A DNA stretch of 21,208 nucleotides from SZUA-592 sp041556555 (GTDB taxonomy: Bacteria; Pseudomonadota; Gammaproteobacteria; Eutrophobiales; Eutrophobiaceae). Of the stretch, positions 15,215 to 21,208 are shown one piece after another (the first letter of the stretch is position 1; each line of letters begins with the position of its first letter). The position numbers and the translations under genes were made by a program. The notes beneath the pieces are model-generated. The model worked only from the letters and a program-made list of their open reading frames with translations, was not told where the DNA came from and searched no databases. The stretch covers positions 1 through 21,208 of the forward strand of contig JBFFIE010000034.1 in NCBI GenBank assembly GCA_041556555.1, given 5' to 3'.

Positions 15215-15635
15215 ATCTGACAAGAACGACAAGATTAAGCCCAGGAAAGACGAGGCCGAGCTGGATGCCAGCATTGACGCCCTCGAAAACATCCTCTCCT
15301 CCCAGGTCAAACCCGAAGACTCCGCGGATGAACAGGTCGATATTCCGGTGCTGGATGATATTGTTGAAGATGATCCGGAGATGGAACAGACTGAATACCC
15401 AAGCCTACCCAACGAGGATAACCCCTACCTGGATACCCCAAGCCCGGTCGAGTTTGATTTGACCAAGGAACGACTCGATCGCCTGCTTGCACAAGTGGAC
15501 AAAAAGCTGGCCCAGGAACTGGACTCATTACTGGTATTACTGAAAGATGCAATCAAGGACAGCATCATCAATGAGTTGAGGATGCAACTGGAATCAGACG
15601 ATGAAAAAATAGCCCGTGACAAGGACAAGGACTGA
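15198..15635 (+). CDS. Small acidic protein of unknown function between holC and valS
   Basis: A 145-residue, highly charged protein I cannot assign to a family with a known role. Residues 1-25 are rich in Lys and Asp/Glu. A middle part contains IPVLDDIVEDDPEMEQTEYP, reminiscent of the IPVLxDVV motif seen in acidic, low-complexity proteobacterial proteins. The C-terminal half (about 85-135) is predicted to be helical, with an amphipathic pattern (KERLDRLLAQVDKKLAQELD) that could form a coiled coil. No signal peptide or membrane segment is present, so it is presumably cytoplasmic. It begins inside the end of holC (17-nt overlap) with an AGAGA ribosome-binding stretch, suggesting coupling to holC. 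E. coli has no gene here. The coding reality is well supported by the overlap, composition and clean stop before valS. Confidence 0.8.
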   Translation: MTTPPKSDKNDKIKPRKDEAELDASIDALENILSSQVKPEDSADEQVDIPVLDDIVEDDPEMEQTEYPSLPNEDNPYLDTPSPVEFDLTKERLDRLLAQVDKKLAQELDSLLVLLKDAIKDSIINELRMQLESDDEKIARDKDKD

Positions 15636-15665
15636 ACCGGTCCGGTAAATACCCTCAGGCAACGG

Positions 15666-15693
15666 TTAAAACTTCCAACAATACTGGCATAAT
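15666..15693 (+). promoter_or_regulatory. Possible promoter of valS
   Basis: In the 98-nt gap before valS there is TGG followed by CATAAT at 15688-15693 (an extended -10 of the TGn type). The candidate -35, TTAAAA at 15666-15671 with a 16-nt spacer, is weak. I see no T-box leader or tRNA-like specifier structure, as expected for a gammaproteobacterium. Confidence 0.4.
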
Positions 15694-15733
15694 GCCCGAC
15701 TTTCGACGCTAAGTTTCCGGACAGCCAGTTATC

Positions 15734-18499
15734 ATGGAAAAAACCTACGATCCCCACGCCATTGAATCCCGCCTGTATCAGTGCTGGGAGGAAAACGGGT
15801 ATTTTGCTCCTGCCGGGGGCGGTCCGGGATACTGCATCATGCTACCGCCACCCAATGTCACCGGCAGTCTGCATATGGGCCATGCCTTTCAACACACCCT
15901 GATGGATATATTGATTCGTTACCATCGTATGCGGGGTGACCGGACACTCTGGCAATGTGGCACCGACCATGCTGGTATCGCCACGCAGATGGTGGTCGAG
16001 CGGCAACTGGAACAGGAAGGTATCAGTCGCCATGATCTGGGCCGCGAAAAATTCATTGAAAAGGTGTGGGACTGGAAACATCATTCCGGCAATACCATCA
16101 CCCGTCAGCTTCGCCGACTTGGCACCTCTATGGATTGGTCCAGAGAACGCTTTACCATGGATGAAGGCCTGTCCAAGGCCGTGCAAAAGGTCTTTATTGA
16201 TCTTTACAACGAGGGTTTAATCTACCGGGGTAAACGCCTGGTTAACTGGGACCCGGTCCTGCATACCGCCATCTCCGACCTGGAAGTTATCTCCCGGGAA
16301 GAAAACGGTCATATGTGGCACATCCGTTACCCGGTTCAGGGGGAAACTGAACATGTGATTGTGGCCACGACCCGTCCCGAGACCATGCTGGGTGATGCGG
16401 CCGTGGCCGTGCACCCGGACGATGAGCGTTACCGCTCACTGATTGGCAAACAGCTGGAACTGCCGTTGACCGGGCGCACCATCCCGATCATAGCCGATGA
16501 TTATGTTGACCCCGAATTCGGCACGGGCTGCGTCAAGATCACGCCTGCCCATGATTTCAATGATTACGTCGTCGGCATGCGCCATGATCTGCCACTCATC
16601 AATATATTCACGATCGACGCCGTACTTAATGAGAACGCTCCGAAGCCGTACCGCGGGCTGGACCGTTACGCTGCCCGCAAACAAATCGTTGCTGATCTGG
16701 AAGCGGCCGGCCTGCTGGAGAAAACAGAGCCGCATAAACTGATGGTGCCCAGGGGCGATCGATCCCATGCGGTGGTGGAACCCTACCTGACTGACCAGTG
16801 GTATGTGAAGATTGCACCGCTGGCCGAACCCGCAATCAAGGCTGTGGAAAATGGCGACATCCGTTTTGTGCCGGGAAACTGGTCAAAGACCTACTTTGAA
16901 TGGATGCGCAATATCGAGGACTGGTGCATCAGCCGCCAGTTGTGGTGGGGACACCAGATCCCGGCCTGGTATGATCCAGAAGGCAATATTTATGTTGGTG
17001 AATCCGAGGCTGCGATCCGGACACAGGAAAATCTGGATGACAATATTGAATTAAGCCAGGATGAAGATGTCCTTGACACCTGGTTTTCATCCGCCCTTTG
17101 GCCTTTTTCCACGCTGGGCTGGCCAGAGGACAGTCCGGAGATGCAGCAGTTTTATCCCACCAGCGTCCTGGTAACAGCCTTCGATATTATCTTCTTCTGG
17201 GTCGCGCGAATGATCATGATGGGACTTAAGTTCACCGGCAAGGTGCCCTTCCATGAAGTTTATATGCATGGGTTGATACGGGACGCCGAGGGCCAGAAGA
17301 TGTCCAAGTCCAAAGGCAACATCCTCGACCCCATTGATCTGATCGACGGCATCAGCCTTGATGAACTGGTGAAAAAACGGACCACGGGACTGATGCGTCC
17401 GCAGGACGCAGAAAAGATCGAAAAGGCCACGCGTCTATATTTCCCAAATGGCATTGAAGCCTACGGCACGGATTCCTTACGGTTTACCTTTGCCTCGCTC
17501 GCGACCCAGGGCCGCGATATCCGCTTTGACATAGGCCGTATCCAGGGCTACCGCAATTTCTGCAACAAGCTCTGGAATGCGGCACGCTATGTAATGATGA
17601 GTGTTGAAACGCAAACCATAAATATCAACGAGGGAGAGAAAACGTTAGGTCTGGCGGAACGCTGGATAATGACCCGTCTCAGCCAGACTATAGAGAATGT
17701 GACCCGCACGATACATGATTATCGCTTCGATCTGGCGGCGCAGGAACTCTATGAATTCACCTGGGATGAATATTGCGACTGGTACCTGGAACTCTCCAAG
17801 ACGACGCTGACCAGTGATAATGCCAGTGAGGCAGAGAAACGCGGCACCATACATACATTAATCAGTATACTGGAAGCCCTATTGCGTTTATTACATCCGT
17901 TTACGCCATTTATTACAGACGAACTCTGGTTAAAGGTCTCACCACTCTTGAACAAGTCCGGCCCCAGTATCATGCTCGAGGCCTACCCGGATTCCTCAGC
18001 ACTGACAATTGACAAGGACGCGGCTGATGCCATTGACTGGATTAAATCATTTATACTTGGAGTCAGGCGCATACGCGCCGAACGTGATATCCCGCCGGGC
18101 AAACCATTGGCGGTACAAATCAAAGGCGGTTCTAAACAGGAACAGGATTGGCTCAAGGAACATATTCATTATCTCAACACACTGGCGCGACTGGAGTCCG
18201 TCGGCCCCGCGGTGACAGATACTGATGACGCCGTTATCGCTCTGGCCGGTGACATGACCCTGCTCGTGCCACTGGCAAATCTGATCGATCCGGCCGTCGA
18301 GATAGAACGGCTGGGCAAGGAAATCGAAAAACGTGCGGCAGAAAAACAGCGGCTTGAGGGCAAACTGAATAACGAGAATTTCGTTTCACGCGCACCCGCT
18401 GAAGTAGTCGACAAGGAAAAACAGAAACTGCAGGAAACCCTGGGCATACTGGAAAAACTGAACCGACAAATGGAAAAGATGCAAAACCTGCAACGGTGA
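15734..18499 (+). CDS. valS: Valyl-tRNA synthetase
   Basis: A class-Ia aminoacyl-tRNA synthetase of 921 residues that charges tRNA-Val and edits mis-activated threonine. The ATP site HIGH motif appears as HMGH at 47-50 within PPPNVTGSLHMGH, and KMSKS is at 522-526. The editing (CP1) domain with TTRPETMLGDAAVAVHP lies between. WWGHQIPAWY and the DVLDTWFSSALWPFSTLGWP segment are typical of ValRS. The C-terminal 60-70 residues form the expected tRNA-binding coiled coil (EIERLGKEIEKRAAEKQRLE). The end touches the cysE region: its stop codon lies just before the cysE ATG. Confidence 0.98.
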   Translation: MEKTYDPHAIESRLYQCWEENGYFAPAGGGPGYCIMLPPPNVTGSLHMGHAFQHTLMDILIRYHRMRGDRTLWQCGTDHAGIATQMVVERQLEQEGISRHDLGREKFIEKVWDWKHHSGNTITRQLRRLGTSMDWSRERFTMDEGLSKAVQKVFIDLYNEGLIYRGKRLVNWDPVLHTAISDLEVISREENGHMWHIRYPVQGETEHVIVATTRPETMLGDAAVAVHPDDERYRSLIGKQLELPLTGRTIPIIADDYVDPEFGTGCVKITPAHDFNDYVVGMRHDLPLINIFTIDAVLNENAPKPYRGLDRYAARKQIVADLEAAGLLEKTEPHKLMVPRGDRSHAVVEPYLTDQWYVKIAPLAEPAIKAVENGDIRFVPGNWSKTYFEWMRNIEDWCISRQLWWGHQIPAWYDPEGNIYVGESEAAIRTQENLDDNIELSQDEDVLDTWFSSALWPFSTLGWPEDSPEMQQFYPTSVLVTAFDIIFFWVARMIMMGLKFTGKVPFHEVYMHGLIRDAEGQKMSKSKGNILDPIDLIDGISLDELVKKRTTGLMRPQDAEKIEKATRLYFPNGIEAYGTDSLRFTFASLATQGRDIRFDIGRIQGYRNFCNKLWNAARYVMMSVETQTININEGEKTLGLAERWIMTRLSQTIENVTRTIHDYRFDLAAQELYEFTWDEYCDWYLELSKTTLTSDNASEAEKRGTIHTLISILEALLRLLHPFTPFITDELWLKVSPLLNKSGPSIMLEAYPDSSALTIDKDAADAIDWIKSFILGVRRIRAERDIPPGKPLAVQIKGGSKQEQDWLKEHIHYLNTLARLESVGPAVTDTDDAVIALAGDMTLLVPLANLIDPAVEIERLGKEIEKRAAEKQRLEGKLNNENFVSRAPAEVVDKEKQKLQETLGILEKLNRQMEKMQNLQR

Positions 18500-18504
18500 A
18501 GCGA

Positions 18505-19191
18505 ATGTTCAAGACGATCAGAGAAGAAATAGAGGTTGTGTTTGAAAGAGACCCGGCGGCGCGCTCTGTTGCGGAAACCATACTGACCTGTCCGGGTTTC
18601 CAGGCGATCATGTTCCACCGGATCAATCACTGGTTCTGGAAGAAAAAACTGTATCTGCTGGCACGCCTTGGTGCTCATATCGCCCGCTTCCTCACCGGCA
18701 TTGAAATTCATCCCGGTGCCAAAATCGGTGAACGGTTTTTCATAGACCATGGCATGGGGATCGTCATCGGTGAAACATCGGAAATCGGTGATGACTGCTC
18801 CATCTATCATGGGGTGACACTTGGCGGCACCACCTGGCAAAAAGGCAAGCGGCATCCGACACTGGAAAACAATGTTGTCATCGGCGCCGGTGCCAAGATC
18901 CTCGGCCCGATTACCATTGGCACCGGCGCCCGCATCGGCTGTAATTCCGTGGTGGTAAAAGACGTCCCCGTGGGCGCCACAGTTGTCGGCGTACCCGGTC
19001 ATGTCGTGGTGAAACAGGAAATCAAGGAAAAACTGACCGCCCAACGCGAGGCCATGGCCAAAAAGATGGGCTTCGATGCCTATGCCGAGCGTAAGGACAT
19101 GCCGGACCCAATCCAGAATGCGTTAAACACCATCCTCGACCACTTGCACAAGGTGGACGAAGATCTGGAACAACTGAAGAAAAAAGATTAA
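18505..19191 (+). CDS. cysE: Serine O-acetyltransferase (short, EpsC-like form)
   Basis: CysE acetylates L-serine with acetyl-CoA, giving O-acetylserine, the carbon skeleton for cysteine. The 228-residue protein is shorter than the 273-residue E. coli enzyme and has the reduced N-terminal helical part of the EpsC-like group. The C-terminal left-handed beta-helix hexapeptide repeats include HPGAKIGERFFIDHGMGIVI, GETSEIGD and GVTLGGT, with the conserved catalytic DH pair. The frame allows a GTG at 18496 overlapping the valS stop. I chose the ATG at 18505, which has GGTGA 5 nt upstream and matches the usual MFKxIREEI start. Its position directly before iscR is common in gammaproteobacteria and ties cysteine supply to Fe-S assembly. 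Confidence 0.95.
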   Translation: MFKTIREEIEVVFERDPAARSVAETILTCPGFQAIMFHRINHWFWKKKLYLLARLGAHIARFLTGIEIHPGAKIGERFFIDHGMGIVIGETSEIGDDCSIYHGVTLGGTTWQKGKRHPTLENNVVIGAGAKILGPITIGTGARIGCNSVVVKDVPVGATVVGVPGHVVVKQEIKEKLTAQREAMAKKMGFDAYAERKDMPDPIQNALNTILDHLHKVDEDLEQLKKKD

Positions 19192-19357
19192 TTACGGCAC
19201 CGGTGGTGGGCCACGCACCTGGAATTTGCTGGCAACCGGTGTGTAACCACCACTAATCTGAAATATATAATTAAAACAAAGATTTATTTCAGGATTCGCA
19301 CGTCTTAGGGCTTCTCAGCCCGCTCCAATCGGCTAAAATCTGGCCAATTTTTGGCTT

Positions 19358-19363
19358 TATAAT
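19358..19363 (+). promoter_or_regulatory. Candidate -10 of the iscR-suf operon
   Basis: A perfect TATAAT lies just before the first IscR-like operator, so transcription would begin inside that operator. The -35 region (around 19335) is poor. An alternative is TTGACT at 19391-19396 inside the second operator acting as -35, but no good -10 lies at the right distance. Either way the operators would overlap the promoter. Confidence 0.45.
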
Positions 19364-19386
19364 TCATGAGTAATTTAGTAGGATAT
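19362..19386 (+). promoter_or_regulatory. IscR type-1-like operator, upstream copy
   Basis: The 25 nt align by eye at about 20 of 25 positions with the degenerate type-1 IscR consensus (a partly palindromic site with GACT ... AGTC halves bound by the [2Fe-2S] form). The core here is GAGT-AATTT-AGTA, followed by GGATAT. It directly abuts the second site. Confidence 0.65.
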
Positions 19387-19411
19387 TTACTTGACTAAAT
19401 TAGTCAGAAAT
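19387..19411 (+). promoter_or_regulatory. IscR type-1-like operator, downstream copy
   Basis: The core TTGACTAAATTAGTC is a nearly perfect type-1 site (about 21 of 25 by eye). It starts at the base after the first copy ends, giving two operators in exact tandem, like the paired sites in front of E. coli iscR. It ends 49 nt before the iscR ATG. Confidence 0.75.
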
Positions 19412-19460
19412 GTAAAGCTGCACCACCCAAAAAAATGTTGCATTGCGACAATATGAGACT

Positions 19461-19919
19461 ATGAAACTGACGACCAAAGGACGTTATGCCGTAACCGCCA
19501 TGCTTGACCTCAGCCTCCACAAATCAGAGGGCCCGGTTAACCTGGCTGATATCGCCAGCAGGCAGGAAATTTCACTCGCCTACCTGGAACAGTTGTTTTC
19601 CAAGCTCAGGAAAAACGGCCTGGTGGAAAGTAGCCGTGGGCCCGGTGGCGGATACCGCCTCAAGCGTGAACCGGAAGCAATCACAGTAGCCGACGTCATC
19701 AATGCAGTAGACGAACACGTGGATGCCACCCGCTGTGGCGGCCAGGAAAACTGCCAGGGTGAGTTGCGGTGCCTGACCCATGATCTGTGGGATGACTTGA
19801 GTAACCATATTGCTTCCTACCTCAAGCGGATCACCCTGGCCGAACTGGTCCAGCGCAAGGAAGTCCGGCAGGTTTCCAAACGGCAGGACGCTGTGATCAT
19901 GCAATTACGTCCTCACTAG
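19461..19919 (+). CDS. iscR: Rrf2-family iron-sulfur cluster regulator IscR
   Basis: A 152-residue Rrf2-type regulator that senses Fe-S status through a [2Fe-2S] cluster. From the ATG at 19461 it begins MKLTTKGRYAVTAMLDL, like E. coli IscR. The winged helix contains SLAYLEQLFSKLRKNGLVES and RGPGGGY. The three ligand cysteines are C92, C98 and C104, the same numbers as in E. coli IscR, followed by His107, the fourth ligand. The frame extends to a TTG at 19443, but family alignment favours 19461. Known role: the holo form represses type-1 sites and the apo form still acts on type-2 sites. It leads iscR-sufA-sufB here, with a 15-nt gap to the next gene, rather than the iscSUA genes. Two type-1-like sites in front imply autorepression. 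Confidence 0.96.
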   Translation: MKLTTKGRYAVTAMLDLSLHKSEGPVNLADIASRQEISLAYLEQLFSKLRKNGLVESSRGPGGGYRLKREPEAITVADVINAVDEHVDATRCGGQENCQGELRCLTHDLWDDLSNHIASYLKRITLAELVQRKEVRQVSKRQDAVIMQLRPH

Positions 19920-19934
19920 GGAGTTGAAGAATAT

Positions 19935-20279
19935 ATGAGTACGACAGACATCATTTTGACAGAACAGGCCGCTGAGCATGTCCGGAACTACCTAGGCAAG
20001 CAGGAGGGCATGATAGGCCTGCGCGTTGGCGTTAAACCCACGGGGTGTTCCGGATACCAGTACGTCATTGAGGCCGCCAGAGAAATTAACGACCAGGACA
20101 AGGTATTTGAGAGCCACGGTATCAAGATCATTACCGACCCTCAAAGCCTGCTTTACCTGGCTGGCACCGAACTGGATTACGTTCGGGAAGGCCTGAATGC
20201 AGGATTCAGGTTCAGTAACCCAAACGTGCAGGAAACCTGTGGCTGTGGTGAAAGTTTCAGCCTGAAAGAAACAGGCTAA
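19935..20279 (+). CDS. sufA: A-type iron-sulfur carrier protein (SufA/IscA family)
   Basis: A 114-residue A-type carrier that accepts Fe-S clusters from the assembly scaffold and hands them to client proteins. The three invariant cysteines are C38 (PTGCSGYQY), C102 and C104 (TCGCGESF). The length and DxxSLxYLxGTELDY-like segment (TDPQSLLYLAGTELDY) match the family. It lies between iscR and sufB, which favours the SufA name; the sequence alone cannot separate SufA from IscA. The ATG at 19935 is preceded by GGGAG, a good ribosome-binding site. Confidence 0.93.
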   Translation: MSTTDIILTEQAAEHVRNYLGKQEGMIGLRVGVKPTGCSGYQYVIEAAREINDQDKVFESHGIKIITDPQSLLYLAGTELDYVREGLNAGFRFSNPNVQETCGCGESFSLKETG

Positions 20280-20298
20280 ACATCAATCAGGAAATATT

Positions 20299-21208
20299 AT
20301 GGCAAGCAAATCACAAGACGTTGAAGCACTGGTAAAGAAAGAGTACGAACACGGATTCTTTACTGACATCGATTCGGACACCGTAGCACCCGGACTGAAC
20401 GATGATGTGATCGCGTTTATATCGAAAAAGAAAAACGAACCGGACTGGCTTCTGGAATGGCGCCTGAAAGCGTTCCACCACTGGCAAAATATGTCGGAAC
20501 CCACATGGGCACACGTACATTATCCACCGATTGATTACCAGGCTATCTCCTACTATTCGGCACCGAAATCAAAGAAGGACGGCCCGAAAAGTCTGGACGA
20601 AGTCGATCCCAAATTACTTGAGACCTACGAAAAACTGGGCATCCCCTTACATGAACAGAAAATGCTGGCCGGTGTGGCAGTAGACGCGGTGTTCGACAGC
20701 GTCTCTGTTGCCACCACCTTCAAGGAAAAGCTCGCGGCTGCCGGTGTGATTTTCTGTTCCTTCTCCGAGGCCGTCCAGGATCACCCCGAACTCGTAAAAA
20801 AATACCTTGGCACAGTAGTCCCGGCCGCTGACAATTTTTATGCGGCTTTGAATTCAGCCGTGTTTACCGATGGTTCCTTCTGTTACATCCCGAAAAACAC
20901 GCGCTGTCCGATGGAATTGTCAACCTATTTCCGGATTAATGCATCCAATACGGGCCAGTTCGAACGCACACTGATTGTTGCTGAAGAAGGCAGTTACGTC
21001 AGTTACCTTGAGGGCTGTACCGCCCCTATGCGTGATGAAAACCAGCTTCATGCAGCCGTGGTTGAACTGGTGGCACTGGACAATGCCACGATCAAATACT
21101 CGACGGTACAGAACTGGTACCCGGGCGATGAAAACGGCAAGGGTGGTATTTACAACTTTGTAACCAAGCGTGGTGATTGCCGTGGTGTGAATTCCAAGAT
21201 TTCATGGA
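20299..21208 (+). CDS. sufB: Fe-S cluster assembly scaffold SufB (3' end beyond the right edge)
   Basis: The first 303 residues of SufB, out of the usual roughly 480, are present. SufB with SufC2 and SufD forms the scaffold on which Fe-S clusters are built in the SUF pathway. Recognisable parts are the N-terminal EYEHGFFTDIDSDTVAPGL, EPDWLLEWRLKAFHHW, the segment FTDGSFCYIPKNTRCPMELS, and ERTLIVAEEGSYVSYLEGCTAP, leading into the beta-helix core with AAVVELVALDNATIKYSTVQNW. The ATG at 20299 has AGGA 7 nt upstream and lies 19 nt after sufA. sufC, sufD and sufS would be expected downstream, outside the window. Confidence 0.97.
   Translation, partial: MASKSQDVEALVKKEYEHGFFTDIDSDTVAPGLNDDVIAFISKKKNEPDWLLEWRLKAFHHWQNMSEPTWAHVHYPPIDYQAISYYSAPKSKKDGPKSLDEVDPKLLETYEKLGIPLHEQKMLAGVAVDAVFDSVSVATTFKEKLAAAGVIFCSFSEAVQDHPELVKKYLGTVVPAADNFYAALNSAVFTDGSFCYIPKNTRCPMELSTYFRINASNTGQFERTLIVAEEGSYVSYLEGCTAPMRDENQLHAAVVELVALDNATIKYSTVQNWYPGDENGKGGIYNFVTKRGDCRGVNSKISW

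Larger units (their letters stand above)
19192..19460. other. Intergenic region between cysE and iscR
   Basis: This 269-nt gene-free stretch becomes AT-rich toward iscR. It holds an 8-nt palindrome CACCGGTG near 19198. Its left half repeats in an order that allows overlapping pairings (CACCGG with CCGGTG; GTGGTGG with CCACCAC). A small hairpin GGGCT/AGCCC lies at 19308-19321, and GCCAA/TTGGC at 19343-19355 is followed by a short T stretch that might be a weak terminator for cysE. The iscR promoter and two operators, listed separately, fill the right third. Confidence 0.6.

Noticed and set aside
15636..15733. T-box or other riboswitch leader before valS
   Set aside because: The gap is only 98 nt, shows no specifier/antiterminator structure, and such control of valS is not expected in gammaproteobacteria.
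18496..18504. GTG start of cysE overlapping the valS stop (GTGA)
   Set aside because: It has no ribosome-binding site, whereas the ATG 9 nt later has GGTGA at a good distance and matches the usual CysE start.
18169..19044. 291-codon open frame on the minus strand
   Set aside because: It lies antisense to the end of valS and most of cysE, both firmly identified. Its protein is rich in Cys, Ser, Phe and His with no recognisable domain, as expected for a shadow frame.
1..21208. A defence island, prophage or other mobile gene cluster
   Set aside because: All long genes are recognised housekeeping families in familiar order, apart from one small acidic gene. No integrase, transposase, toxin-antitoxin or nuclease genes were seen.

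Overview
The window is a chromosomal segment of a gammaproteobacterium. The evidence is gene order and family content: pcnB-folK-(deoxynucleoside kinase)-panB-panC-panD, the lptF/lptG pair divergent from pepA-holC-valS, and cysE followed by iscR. All of these are housekeeping arrangements typical of the class. Coding density is high. No phage, transposase, integrase or CRISPR array is visible. I cannot name the genus; the DNA is moderate in GC and not obviously enteric.

Left block (about 1-7916, all on the minus strand, reading right to left): pcnB, folK, a deoxynucleoside kinase, panB, panC, panD, a CinA-like molybdopterin-binding-domain protein, a KefB/KefC-type cation:proton antiporter, and an Fnr-type oxygen regulator cut by the left edge. 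From folK to panC the genes overlap or nearly abut (ATGA overlap, direct abutment, 2-nt gap), so RNA polyadenylation, folate, deoxynucleotide salvage and pantothenate genes probably share a transcript.

Middle (about 7917-10999, plus strand): a tRNA-Glu locus, then an iron-sulfur (6-4)-type photolyase, a lipocalin lipoprotein translationally coupled to it (TAATG), and an RDD-family membrane protein. The tRNA locus is the most unusual part of the window. A complete tRNA-Glu with anticodon CTC is preceded, 204 nt upstream, by an exact 53-nt copy of its 5' portion. That copy breaks off in the T-arm, and a hairpin-rich segment follows that ends in what looks like a degraded 3' part of the tRNA.

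Right block: lptG and lptF (minus strand) encode the permease pair of the LPS export machine and diverge from pepA (plus strand). After pepA come holC, a small acidic uncharacterised gene, valS and cysE. An approximately 270-nt regulatory region then precedes iscR, an A-type iron-sulfur carrier gene and sufB (cut by the right edge). Two 25-nt type-1-like IscR operators lie end to end in front of iscR, so IscR probably represses its own iscR-suf operon when Fe-S clusters are plentiful. Here iscR heads a SUF operon rather than the ISC genes found next to it in E. coli, and cysE (cysteine supply) lies immediately upstream.

I found no wholly new multi-gene system. The best leads are the interrupted tRNA-Glu duplicate with its structured insert, the IscR-controlled SUF operon, the photolyase-lipocalin pair, and the acidic gene between holC and valS.
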